From: an uncultured Candidatus Entotheonella sp.
GTDB taxonomy: Bacteria; Tectomicrobia; Entotheonellia; Entotheonellales; Entotheonellaceae
Length of the DNA stretch: 64,000 bases
Reading direction: 5' to 3'
Assembly (NCBI GenBank): GCA_951828535.1
Contig: OX639990.1
Span: 483,300-547,299, forward strand
Both the position numbers and the translations under genes were made by a program. Shown here piece after piece: positions 16,621 to 25,060 of this stretch. A model generated the notes under the pieces. The model was not told the origin of the DNA and made no database searches. It saw nothing but the letters and a program-made list of their open reading frames with translations. The first letter of the stretch is position 1. Every line of letters begins with the position of its first letter.

Positions 16621-18163
16621 GATAGGGCGCGGCGCTGGGGCCCAGTTGGGTGCGCAGAACGTCCTGGGCGGTTTCGACGAAGTCGCACAGGAGCGGACGG
16701 GTCTCGCGGGGGTCGATGATGTCTTCGATGTTGAAGGCTTCGGCGGTCCGGAAAGGGGAGGCAATGGCTTGTAGCCGGGCTTCGATGTCGCGGCGGGCGG
16801 CTTCGGGGTCGGGGGCGGCCTCGATCTCGCGGCGGTAAGCGGCGGTGGCGCCGCCCTCGATGTGCATGGAGCCCCAGTGGGCCGACGGCCAGGCGACGCG
16901 CTTGAACATGCCGCCGGGACGGTCGTGGCATTGCCCGGCGACGCCGTAAAGTTGTCGAATGACGATGCTGATCCACGGCATGCGGGTGCGGTACGTGGTG
17001 CAGATCATCTTGGCACCACCGCGCAGAATGCCCTGTTTCTGGGCTTCGAGCCCGACCATGAAGCCCGGCTCGTCGGCGAAATAAACCATGGGCAGGTGGA
17101 AGGTGTCGCACAACTGCAGGAAGCGGATGACCTTCTGCCCGGCGGCCATGTCCATGGAGCTGCCGAGAAATTGCGGGTTGTGGGCCATAACGCCGACCGG
17201 ATAGCCGTTGACCCGCGCCAGGGCGGTAATACGGGAGCGCCCGTACAAAGGGGCGATCTCGAACAACGAATCCGGGTCGAGCACATAACCCAGGATGGCG
17301 TACGGATCATAGGGGCGCCGTTTCTGCCTCGGAATGGCGGACAGTAGCGCTTCCTCGCGGCGCTGTGGATCTCCGGGCACCTCGCCCCGCGGCGGCAGTT
17401 GCCAGACATTGGCCGGCAGGTAGCTGAGGAAACGCCGGATCATGCGAAAGGCGTCGGCCTCGCTGTCCGCCAGGTTGTCAATGACGCCGGCTTCGTAAAT
17501 CTGGCTGCGCTCGTCCCCTAACTCCTCCTTGGTGATGTCGTACCCGAGGGCGGCCTTCACCACCGGCGGCCCACCGGGAAAAACCTGACTGATATCCTTC
17601 ACCATCAGGCTGAAATGCGATAGGCAGGCTTCCACCGCCGGCAACCCGGCCACCGATCCCAGTACGGCCGACACCACCGGCACCGTGCACAGCAGCCGCT
17701 CAATTCCCGGCGTACTCGACGACACCGGAATGTAGGTGCGGCCGATCTGCTCAAAGGTGCGCACACTGCCGCCAGCGGCGTCCAGTAGCCGCACGTAGGG
17801 GAGGCGCCATTCGCATGCCATGCGTTGCGCATAACCGCCTTTGTTGCCGACGGCGGCATCGGCGGCCCCGCCGCGCACGGTGAAATCGCCGGCGTTCAGG
17901 ACCACCCGGCGGCCGTCGAGCCGGGACGTGCCGATGACCGTGTTGGCTGGGGTGAAAGCAACCAGTTTGTCGCCCTCGTAGGTGGCGCTACCGGCCAGAC
18001 CGCCGATTTCCCGGAACGACCCCGGGTCGCAAATCGCCTCGATCCGCTCGCGCACGGTCAGCTTGCCGCGCTTTCTCTGTCTGGCGATTCCAGCCTCGCC
18101 GCCCATCTGACGGGCCAATTCCCGGCGTTGGTTGAGCTCGTCGATTTCCGGTTGCCAAACCAT
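16613..18163 (-). CDS. Acyl-CoA carboxylase, carboxyltransferase (beta) subunit
   Basis: This 516-residue biotin-dependent carboxyltransferase of the propionyl-, methylcrotonyl- or geranyl-CoA carboxylase type transfers carboxyl from biotin to an acyl-CoA. Two crotonase-like halves are visible: RQRKRGKLTVRERI and DFTVRGGA in the first, and ALARVNGYPVGVMAHNP, MVYFADEPGFMVG and the glycine-rich PGGMFKR region in the second. The biotin carboxylase subunit is not in the window. The ATG at 18163 follows AAAGGAG; a GTG at 18187 would overlap the upstream gene's stop. The upstream methylisocitrate-lyase-like gene hints at odd-chain or branched acyl-CoA metabolism. Confidence 0.86.
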   Translation of the reverse strand: MVWQPEIDELNQRRELARQMGGEAGIARQRKRGKLTVRERIEAICDPGSFREIGGLAGSATYEGDKLVAFTPANTVIGTSRLDGRRVVLNAGDFTVRGGAADAAVGNKGGYAQRMACEWRLPYVRLLDAAGGSVRTFEQIGRTYIPVSSSTPGIERLLCTVPVVSAVLGSVAGLPAVEACLSHFSLMVKDISQVFPGGPPVVKAALGYDITKEELGDERSQIYEAGVIDNLADSEADAFRMIRRFLSYLPANVWQLPPRGEVPGDPQRREEALLSAIPRQKRRPYDPYAILGYVLDPDSLFEIAPLYGRSRITALARVNGYPVGVMAHNPQFLGSSMDMAAGQKVIRFLQLCDTFHLPMVYFADEPGFMVGLEAQKQGILRGGAKMICTTYRTRMPWISIVIRQLYGVAGQCHDRPGGMFKRVAWPSAHWGSMHIEGGATAAYRREIEAAPDPEAARRDIEARLQAIASPFRTAEAFNIEDIIDPRETRPLLCDFVETAQDVLRTQLGPSAAPYQP

Positions 18164-18183
18164 GGGGTCGGACTCCTTTCCCG

Positions 18184-19113
18184 TCACGCGCCCGGGGCCG
18201 GCGGCACCACGCTGGCGGCGACGGATTGGTCGAGGGCCTCGAAGTCGTGATAACCGAGGGTCTGGTAGAGTTCCGCTCGCGTCAACATGCGGTCCAGCCG
18301 GCCCGCCGTTTCGCCCCTTGCGGCGAGATGGGCGTAAAGCTCCGCGACGGCCTTGGCGGCCACCCGGAGCGAGGACACCGGCCAGACGACCAGCTTGAAG
18401 CCCAATGCCTCGAAAGCCCTGGCATCCCGGTAAGGGGTGCGGCCGAATTCCGTCATGTTGGCGAGCAGCGGAGCGTCCACCGCCGCGGCAACAGCGCGGA
18501 AGTCGTCATCGGACGTCAGCGCCTCGGGAAACAGGATGTCGGCGCCCGCCTCACGATAAAGGCGGGCGCGTTGGATGGCGTCGTCGAGGCTCACCGCCGC
18601 CGCATCCGTGCGGGCGATGATTCGCAGATGCGTACGGGCGCGCCGGGCGGCGGCGATTTTGCGCGCCATGTCATCAGCATCAGCCAGCCGCTTGTCGTTG
18701 AGATGGCCGCATTTCTTGGGCAGGAGTTGGTCCTCGATCTGCACCGCAGCGGCGCCGGCGTCTTCCAATTCGCGTACCAGGCGCATGACGTTCAGCGCCT
18801 CGCCGTATCCGGTATCGCCGTCCACCAGAACCGGCAGCCCGGTGGCCCGCACCAGCAGGCGGGTAGCGTGGCACAATTCTTCCAGGGTGATGACCCCGAG
18901 GTCCGGCAGAGCCATGGAAGCGCTGAGGGCCGCACCGGACAGGTACAACGCCTCGAAACCGGCGCCCTGGGCGAGGCGTCCCGATAGCGCGTCGTGTGCT
19001 CCTGGAACGGTCACAACGCCCGGTCTGTCTAGCAGCATTTGCAAGCGCTCACCGGCGGGGCGGTCATGCAGCGCCGCGGCATCAAGCCACGGCGGTCGAA
19101 TGGCGTTGTTCAT
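18184..19113 (-). CDS. Isocitrate lyase/PEP mutase superfamily enzyme (2-methylisocitrate lyase-like)
   Basis: This 309-residue TIM-barrel lyase carries superfamily motifs: PGAHDALSGRLAQGAGFEALY near residue 37, the metal-binding DGDTGYG, QIEDQLLPKKCGH with the catalytic cysteine in the KKCGH loop, and IARTDA. These point to methylisocitrate lyase (PrpB), oxaloacetate decarboxylase-like or related C-C lyases. It ends 20 bp before the carboxyltransferase start and is probably co-transcribed. No prpC or prpD is seen. A scrap of a related gene lies at 23624-23734. Confidence 0.84.
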   Translation of the reverse strand: MNNAIRPPWLDAAALHDRPAGERLQMLLDRPGVVTVPGAHDALSGRLAQGAGFEALYLSGAALSASMALPDLGVITLEELCHATRLLVRATGLPVLVDGDTGYGEALNVMRLVRELEDAGAAAVQIEDQLLPKKCGHLNDKRLADADDMARKIAAARRARTHLRIIARTDAAAVSLDDAIQRARLYREAGADILFPEALTSDDDFRAVAAAVDAPLLANMTEFGRTPYRDARAFEALGFKLVVWPVSSLRVAAKAVAELYAHLAARGETAGRLDRMLTRAELYQTLGYHDFEALDQSVAASVVPPAPGA

Positions 19114-19869
19114 GGCTGCGGCGGTTTCCGTTCAGGCTGCCGTCAGGGGTGATGCCGACGGTGTGTTTCAATCAATACGCCAGAGTCAGAGCAGAAGATA
19201 GGTGCGAGAACATTCAGAAACTCCTGCACATGCAAATAAAGACCCTTTCTTGGACTCTCTGTCAAGGCGATAAACCCAGTCGGGACGGTTGCCCCGAGGC
19301 CAGTGGTCATTAGAGCCGTTTCGGATTAAGACGGTTTGTGCTCCGGGACTTCCCTCTCACCCCAACGCTCTCCTTCCAGGGGCGAGGGAATGGCGGTTTC
19401 CTCGCTAGGCAGGGGGCCGGGGAGCAGTGAATCCCCCTTTGCGGCGGAGGGACAGGGAGGAGGGCATGAGCCGGCCGCTATTTTCCTGATCCAATCAGAA
19501 ACGGAAATGCTCTAGTCGCCGCGGAATCTTGGCTCGCGTGTGCGTGCGGACACCGTGCCGAGCCGGTTTGCAGGTAATAGGACAGGCGCCGACTTTTCAT
19601 GATGCTAACTCTCCGGCAACGGCGCTCCCTTCCTCGACGCTTTGTCCGTCAGCCAGAACCCCTTGCACCACTGCCACACTTTACTCGGCGACCCGAGGCG
19701 ACTGTACGAAGCCGGGGGCCGCGGAAAGCGGGATTGCCGCCGCCAGAACGCACCACGCAGCCGGTTGGCGATGGTTACGATGGGGTGTTATCAGCTCCTG
19801 CCTGAATGTCAGTGCCTCCGCTTTTCTTGTGCCGGCGCTTCGCCTGGGAGGCGCTCTCGATTGGTCCAC
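19114..19869. other. Gene-poor interval with a palindrome-rich repeat remnant
   Basis: No convincing gene is visible in these 756 bases. Roughly 19350-19480 is rich in complementary CT- and GA-type tracts (CCCTCTCACCCCAAC, CCAGGGGCGAGGG, GGAGGGACAGGGAGGAGGG), a pattern common to dispersed intergenic repeats. Open frames through 19529-19869 read as shadows without family features. The promoter of the gene at 18184-19113 may lie just right of 19113, but no clear hexamers were found. Confidence 0.4.
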
Positions 19870-21051
19870 TCACGGCTGCGCGAGCCATGCCCGCAAGGCA
19901 GCCGTCTCTTCCGGGTTGTACCCAGCCCCGTCGGCAATCGTCAATCGGTCGCGCCAGATGGCCCTGTGGGTGATGTCGATGCCGGCGTGCGCGACGATCT
20001 GCATGGCCCGCGCGGCGTCAGTCTTGCCGATGACGCGCGAGCCCTGGAGCGAATGATGCGGTGTGGGGCTGACCAGGGCGCCAAGGTCTTCGTAGTCGGC
20101 GTCGTCGGTCACGATCCAGACTGCGGCCTGCCGCACGTCGGGATCGGCGCCGGCCTGTCGCAGCACGGGCATCAGACGCCGCAGATCCGCCTGATTCGGC
20201 GCGCGGGTGACCGCGAAGCTGTCGCCGTCGCCGGGGATGTCCCGGGGACGGTTGGCGCAGGCCGCTGCAACCTCGACGTCCGTCCAGGCGGCCGACATGA
20301 GCCGGACGGTGTGGTCGTCGGTCGCCACCATGTTCTTTGTGGAGCGGTGCCGGGACACGAAGAACGTGCCGACCGGAAGGTGGACCATCAGCGGATGCGG
20401 CGTGCGGCGCCGCAGCCGGAGCGCCACCGCCCGAATGCCGCTGCCCGCGGTTTCGACCTCGAGGTCGCCCGCGGCGATCAGGTCGACGATGTCGCGCCCT
20501 TCCTGCATGTCGAGGACGGCCCGTCTGGCGTCCGGCTCGCGCATGTGGCCGGGGTAGCGCTCCAGGAATATTTCATACGCCGCCAGGTCCGTGCTTCCCT
20601 CCAATTCCGTGAAGAGACGCTCGTCGTGACGGAGACTGTGTATCACCTCGGTTGCCTCGCTCGCGTGCCGGCCTTCCGGGAACCGATCCAGATAAGCCTG
20701 ATGGGACACCACCGTGGCGGCCCGCCGGGCGTCGTCCCAGGCGAAATCGTCCAGGCGCTGGCGCGCTTCGCTGGCGTGCCGGCCTTGCGGGGACCGCTCC
20801 AGATATGCCTGATAGGACACCACCGTGCCTGTCCGCCGGGCGTCGTCCCAGGCGAAACCGTCCAGGCACCGGCGCGCTTCGCTGGCGTGCCGGCCGTCGG
20901 GCCACACCGCCAGATAGCGCTCGTACGCCGCAACGTTGTCTGCAACCACGGCCCATCCCCACGCCATGTCGTCCCGCACGTCGGGCAATACGACGGCGAG
21001 AACCGCCGCCACGGCCAAGCAGGCCAGGAGCACGGACGCCGCAATCTTCAC
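19870..21051 (-). CDS. Membrane-anchored repeat protein of unknown function
   Basis: The 393-residue protein starts with a hydrophobic anchor (VLLACLAVAAVLAVVLP), so most of it is probably periplasmic. Next come about four repeats of 37 residues with the pattern Y-x-x-YL-x-x-x-P-x-G-RHASEA and AWDDARR, resembling helical repeats found beside caspase-like or sulfatase-modifying domains. The C-terminal half (about 220-393) is a beta-rich module (HPLMVHLPVGTFFVSR) then VRQAAVWIVTDDADYEDLG. GTG at 21051 is chosen because GGAGG lies six bases upstream and the anchor follows at once; an ATG at 21216 has no support. Function unknown. Confidence 0.66.
   Translation of the reverse strand: MKIAASVLLACLAVAAVLAVVLPDVRDDMAWGWAVVADNVAAYERYLAVWPDGRHASEARRCLDGFAWDDARRTGTVVSYQAYLERSPQGRHASEARQRLDDFAWDDARRAATVVSHQAYLDRFPEGRHASEATEVIHSLRHDERLFTELEGSTDLAAYEIFLERYPGHMREPDARRAVLDMQEGRDIVDLIAAGDLEVETAGSGIRAVALRLRRRTPHPLMVHLPVGTFFVSRHRSTKNMVATDDHTVRLMSAAWTDVEVAAACANRPRDIPGDGDSFAVTRAPNQADLRRLMPVLRQAGADPDVRQAAVWIVTDDADYEDLGALVSPTPHHSLQGSRVIGKTDAARAMQIVAHAGIDITHRAIWRDRLTIADGAGYNPEETAALRAWLAQP
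20664..20935. repeat. 111-bp tandem repeat inside the repeat-protein gene
   Basis: Copies begin at 20664, 20775 and 20886, each with CGTGCCGGCC, giving an exact 111-bp (37-codon) period. The first two are complete and highly alike; the third is partial and diverged. The unit encodes the helical repeat of the gene at 19870-21051. Copy number could vary by recombination between units. Confidence 0.8.
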
Positions 21052-21785
21052 CCGTTGCCTCCACGTCTTATCGATCTCTTTCCGGCGTTGGACCGTCCCC
21101 GCCCCGGTCCGGATGACTCCAGCCCTGTCCTGGAATCGGGTGGCGCTGGCTACTGTGCAACATGATTCTATCCAACCCGTCAACCAGCGATGACAGCCAA
21201 TGCCGCGCCGATGCATCGCTGCGCCTCATCAGCGTAACGAACATATGCAATGCCCGCCAGCAAGCTATGGGAATGGCATCATCACGTCCCAGATCAGTGA
21301 GTTTTTTCTCAATTCGCCCTCAGAATATCTCATGCTTCAAGGCGTCGACCGTTGTCATCGCAGCAGGCTGATCGTCGTGAAACTCGGCCAGCAATCGTCC
21401 CGCCCACTGGTTGAACTGAGCCAGTACCGCCGCAGTACGCTGAGAACGCCGTGAACAGTATTCCAGTTGTCCAATCTCCGGTCCCGGCCCAATGAAACGA
21501 TCATGGTGCTTGATCGAGGACAGATCGCAGCGCGCGGCGTACTCGGATTCTCCGGGTTCAAGCTGGCCGACGTATCGCTCAGTTGCGTCACGAACGACTC
21601 GGCAAAGCGACTTGATGCCCACGTTGGGGATCAGGGCCCCTTCAAGGCAGCCTGCATGCACGAACTGCGGCCTCACACACGTATCCTGGCTGCGTGAGGT
21701 CGATACGAGGTCCTGCCACAAACTTTGCCTGGTCGTTGATTCATGCACAACATGTTGGGGGAAGTAAGTAGAAGCCGCCGAGATC
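21052..21785. other. Interval without an intact gene; possible minus-strand gene fragment
   Basis: No complete gene is recognised in these 734 bases. On the minus strand an open stretch from about 21715 to the stop at 21320 has protein-like composition (ATERYVGQLEPGESEYAARC, IGPGPEIGQLEYCSRRSQR, NQWAGRLLAEFHDDQPAAM) and may be the 3' end of a lost gene. Its frame continues right into sequence antisense to the antitoxin, which is not coding. No family was recognised. Confidence 0.35.
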
Positions 21786-22001
21786 GTGCGCACGCTCGGC
21801 GACCGGAGGGAACCCTTGATCATCACCCAGAACGGTGAGGCCAAGGTGGTCATGCAGGATATCGACAGCTGTGAGCGGATGCAGGGGAGCGTGGCGCTGC
21901 TGAAGATGCTCGCGCTGGGTGACCGCCAGGTCAAAGCGGGCCGGGTGCAGCCCGCCACCGGCGTCGCCGCACGGCTGCGGGAGCGGCAGCGGACTCGCTG
22001 A
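21786..22001 (+). pseudogene. Phd/YefM-type antitoxin, N-terminally truncated
   Basis: The frame encodes IVRTLGDRREPLIITQNGEAK then VVMQDIDSCERMQ and a helical C-terminus, matching the Phd/YefM DNA-binding and toxin-neutralising layout. About 15 N-terminal residues of the fold are missing: an in-frame TAA lies just upstream, and related coding sequence (around 21743-21775) is in another frame. GTG at 21786 is the first usable start and has no clear ribosome site. It overlaps the toxin start by 1 bp. DNA binding is probably impaired. Confidence 0.66.
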
Positions 22002-22364
22002 TGCCCTTCCTGGTCCGGTTGACCGATGACGCGGCGCGCGACCTGGAGGAGATCTGCGACTACATCGCTCGGCACGATTCGCTGGGAAGTGCCGATCCCG
22101 TAATGCACCGGATTGAGGGGGCGTTCAGCAGCCTTTCCGAACATCCTCGGCGTGGCAGCTATCGGCAGGAATTGCTGGAGATTGGGGTTCGGGAGTACCG
22201 GGAGGTTTTCTTCAAGCCCTACCGGATTCATCCGTCGGCTGACCGAAGGCAACGTCTATATGCTGGTGATCGCCGACGGGCGGCCGCACAGCGCGGTGGC
22301 ATCGAGCCATGGGGCAGGATGGGGTTGTTCAAGGCTGCGGCAGCTTCGGTTTTCAGGCCGCTGA
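22001..22364 (+). pseudogene. RelE/ParE-type toxin, frameshifted
   Basis: The first 76 residues are a typical RelE/ParE toxin: FLVRLTDDAARDLEEICDYI, SLSEHPRRGSY, ELLEIGVREYREVFFKPYRI. At 22229 one extra base moves the rest of the fold (RRLTEGNVYMLVIADGR) into another frame, whose stop is at about 22364. Without that strand the toxin should be inactive. Together with the truncated antitoxin this is a decayed type II module. Its end overlaps the convergent M20 gene by 12 bp. Confidence 0.72.
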
Positions 22365-23546
22365 CAAGGCGTTGAGCATCACGTTGAGCGCCACCCGCAG
22401 GCCGACCGGCAAGCCGACTTCGTTCATCTCGAACTCCGGCGCGTGATGCGGCCGCGGCACGCCGTCGGCGGGGGCAATGCCGACGCGGAAGTAGCACCCC
22501 GGGCGTTCTTCCAGGAACAAGCTCATGTCGTCGCTGCCCATCATCATGTCCGCCTCGCCCACATGCTCGACGCCGATCTCGTCCACCGCGCAGCGATGCA
22601 CGAACGCCGACTCGTTATCGTGGTTGACTACGGTCGGGCAGCCCTCGTCAGCGAAAGCGAGGTGGGCTTCGGCCTCGTAGGCGTGCGCGATGTTGGTGAC
22701 GAAGGCGCCCAGGCGCTCCATCACCTGCTCGCGCACTTCCTGATTGAAGGTGCGCAGGGAGCCGCGCAGGGTGGCGGTGACCGGAATGATGTTGTGCTTG
22801 GTGCCGGAAACGATCTGTCCGACGGTCAACACCGCCGGCTCCTTGGCAGCAACTTCGCGCGATACGAGATTCTGCATGCCCAGCAGGATGTTGGCGGCGA
22901 CGGTGATGGGATCGATCGACAGGTGTGGAAAGGCGCCGTGGCCGCCCTTGCCGCGCACCTCGACATCGAAAAAGTCCGCCGACGCCATGCACGGGCCGGA
23001 GCGGACCGCCACGTGCCCGCCCGGCGTCTGGGTGGTCAAATGCAGGCCATAGACCTGTTCGACGTGCGGATTTTCCAGCACCCCGGCCTCGATCATGGGC
23101 CGGGCGCCGCCGAAAACTTCCTCGGCGGGCTGGAACAGCAGCACGGCCGTTCCCGGCACCTCGGCGCGCCGCGCGGCCAGCAGTTCCGCCAGGGTAATGC
23201 CGATGGCCACGTGCCCGTCGTGTCCGCAGGCGTGCATGACCCCGGAAGTGCCGGAGGCAAAGGGGGCTTCGAGTATTTCGGTCAGCGGCAGGGCGTCGAT
23301 GTCGGCGCGCCAGGCGATCGTGCGTCCGGGCTTGTCGCCGCGCAGAATACCGACGATGCCCGTCGTGCCGCCGATGCCGGTGCGAACTTCCAGGCCGGCG
23401 GCATGCAGGCGTTCGGCGATGATTTCGGCGGTGCGGTGTTCCTGGAAACTCAACTCGGGGTGACGGTGGAAGTCGCGCCGCAGAGCGAGGAGATCATCGT
23501 GGCGGGCGGACAGATCTTCAGACCAAGTGAGGGCGGTTTTGCTCAA
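22353..23546 (-). CDS. M20-family amidohydrolase (hippurate/N-acyl amino acid hydrolase-like), copy 1
   Basis: This 397-residue M20D metallopeptidase-like amidohydrolase hydrolyses N-acyl or amide bonds. Visible signatures are the RRDFHRHPELSFQEHRTAEII start, the metal-binding HACGHDGHVAIG, the catalytic FQPAEEVFGGARPMIEAGV, the GKGGHGAFPHLSIDPI dimerisation-domain motif, and HHAPEFEMNE with the last metal histidine. No signal peptide. TTG at 23546 is the likely start, preceded by AAGAAAGGAAA. It is nearly identical to the gene at 23805-24998 (differences in scattered residues), a tandem duplication. Confidence 0.88.
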   Translation of the reverse strand: MSKTALTWSEDLSARHDDLLALRRDFHRHPELSFQEHRTAEIIAERLHAAGLEVRTGIGGTTGIVGILRGDKPGRTIAWRADIDALPLTEILEAPFASGTSGVMHACGHDGHVAIGITLAELLAARRAEVPGTAVLLFQPAEEVFGGARPMIEAGVLENPHVEQVYGLHLTTQTPGGHVAVRSGPCMASADFFDVEVRGKGGHGAFPHLSIDPITVAANILLGMQNLVSREVAAKEPAVLTVGQIVSGTKHNIIPVTATLRGSLRTFNQEVREQVMERLGAFVTNIAHAYEAEAHLAFADEGCPTVVNHDNESAFVHRCAVDEIGVEHVGEADMMMGSDDMSLFLEERPGCYFRVGIAPADGVPRPHHAPEFEMNEVGLPVGLRVALNVMLNALSAA

Positions 23547-23576
23547 TTGGGTTTCCTTTCTTGTTGGATGTGCGTG

Positions 23577-23734
23577 GCGCGCAAAAACTTGTCCAGAGTT
23601 CTACGGTAAAGCCGGCGCGTGCGGCGGAAGCCGTCATCGGACGTCAGGGCTTCGGGAAAAATGATGTCGGCGCCGGCTTTCTGATAAAGCCGGGCACATT
23701 CAATGGTGTCGTCGAGGCTCACCGCCGCGGCGGC
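23577..23734 (-). pseudogene. Mosaic of gene scraps: PEP-mutase/ICL fragment joined to the tail of a secreted-protein gene
   Basis: Bases 23624-23734 encode VSLDDTIECARLYQKAGADI then IFPEALTSDD, matching the middle of the methylisocitrate-lyase-like protein encoded at 18184-19113. It is joined directly to 23577-23623, which encodes TRRLYRRTLDKFLRA and matches the C-terminus of the secreted protein at 26032-26493 (TRRLYRRTLDQLLRA). The join is in frame, but neither part can fold alone. The block sits exactly between the two M20 copies and may mark rearrangement joints from the duplication. Confidence 0.72.
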
Positions 23735-23804
23735 CAGGCAGTGCATCGGCGCCAAGCCATGGTGGGCGGTTGGCGTCGTTCCCGGCTGCCGGCGGCTCAT
23801 GAAT

Positions 23805-24998
23805 TCAGACAGCGGACAGGGCGCTGAGCATCACGTTGAGCGCCACCCGCAGGCCGACCGGCAAGCCGACTTCGTTCATTTCGAACTCCGGCGCGTGATG
23901 CGGGCGCGGCACGCCGTCAGGAGGCGCGGCGCCGACCACGAAGTAGCATCCCGGGCGTTCTTCCAGAAACAGGCTCATGTCGTCGCTGGCCATTATCAAG
24001 TCAGCCTCGCCTACGTTATCCGCGCCGATCTCGTCCACCGCGCAGCGATGCACGAATGCCGATTCGTTGTCGTGGTTGATCACGGTCGGGCAGCCCTCGT
24101 CGGCGAAAGCGAGGTGAGCTTCGGCCTCATAGGCGTGTGCGATGTTGGTGACGAAGGCGCCCAGGCGCTCCACCACCTGTGCGCGGACCTCCTGGTTGAA
24201 GGTCCGTAAGGAGCCGCGCAGGGTGGCGGTGACCGGAATGATGTTGTGCTTGGTGCCGGAAACGATCTGTCCGACGGTCAACACCGCCGGTTCCTTGGCG
24301 GCCACCTCGCGCGATACGAGATTCTGCATGCCCAGCAAGATGTTGGCGGCGACGGTGATGGGATCGATCGACAGGTGTGGAAAGGCGCCGTGGCCGCCTT
24401 TGCCCCGCACCTCGACGTCGAAAAAGTCGGCTGACGCCATGCACGGGCCGGAGCGGACCGCCACGTGCCCGCCCGGCGTGTCGGTGGTCAAATGCAGGCC
24501 ATAGACCTGTTCGACGTGCGGATTTTCCAACACCCCGGCCTCGATCATGGGTCGGGCGCCGCCGAAGACTTCCTCGGCGGGTTGAAACAGCAACACGGCC
24601 GTGCCCGGCATCTCGGCGCGTCGGGCGGCCAGCAGTTCCGCCAGGGTAATGCCGATGGCCACGTGCCCATCGTGCCCGCAGGCGTGCATGACCCCCGGGG
24701 TGCCGGAGGCAAAGGGCACGTCGAGTATTTCGGTCAGCGGCAGGGCGTCGATATCGGCACGCCAGGCGATCGTGCGCCCGGGCTTGTCGCCGTGCAAAAT
24801 GCCGACGATGCCTGTGGTGCCGCCGATGCCGGTGTGCACTTCCAGGCCGGCGGCGTGCAGGCGTTCGGCGATGATTTCGGCGGTGCGGTGCTCCTGGAAA
24901 CTCAGCTCAGGGTGGCGGTGGAAGTCGCGCCGCAGGGCGACGAGACCATCGCGGCGGGCAGACAGATCTTCAGACCAAGTGAGGGTGGTTTTGCTCAA
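23805..24998 (-). CDS. M20-family amidohydrolase (hippurate/N-acyl amino acid hydrolase-like), copy 2
   Basis: Tandem paralog of the preceding hydrolase, also 397 residues and intact. All M20 signatures are kept: HACGHDGHVAIG, FQPAEEVFGGARPM, GKGGHGAFPHLS and HHAPEFEMNE. Differences from copy 1 cluster near the end (ADNVGEADLIMASDDM against VEHVGEADMMMGSDDM; FVVGAAPPDG against FRVGIAPADG), so substrate range may differ slightly. It starts at TTG 24998 behind GAAAGGAAA. High nucleotide identity over 1.2 kb shows a recent duplication and leaves the pair prone to deletion. Confidence 0.88.
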   Translation of the reverse strand: MSKTTLTWSEDLSARRDGLVALRRDFHRHPELSFQEHRTAEIIAERLHAAGLEVHTGIGGTTGIVGILHGDKPGRTIAWRADIDALPLTEILDVPFASGTPGVMHACGHDGHVAIGITLAELLAARRAEMPGTAVLLFQPAEEVFGGARPMIEAGVLENPHVEQVYGLHLTTDTPGGHVAVRSGPCMASADFFDVEVRGKGGHGAFPHLSIDPITVAANILLGMQNLVSREVAAKEPAVLTVGQIVSGTKHNIIPVTATLRGSLRTFNQEVRAQVVERLGAFVTNIAHAYEAEAHLAFADEGCPTVINHDNESAFVHRCAVDEIGADNVGEADLIMASDDMSLFLEERPGCYFVVGAAPPDGVPRPHHAPEFEMNEVGLPVGLRVALNVMLSALSAV

Positions 24999-25060
24999 GG
25001 TGGTTTCCTTTCCATAGGCACATGGTGATTCCGCTTACAATTTCTGAAGGGGTACTTACC

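Noticed and set aside
20664-20935. CRISPR array
   Set aside because: The 111-bp units are contiguous with no spacers and encode protein repeats in frame.
19642-21165. Long plus-strand open frame of 507 codons
   Set aside because: It runs antisense to the repeat-protein gene, and its His/Arg/Gly-rich composition is typical of a GC-rich shadow frame. The minus strand has the signal anchor and regular repeats.
21320-22252. Minus-strand open frame of 310 codons
   Set aside because: Its first two thirds are antisense to the antitoxin and toxin. Only the end (about 21320-21715) might be a real gene fragment, noted at low confidence in the interval entry.
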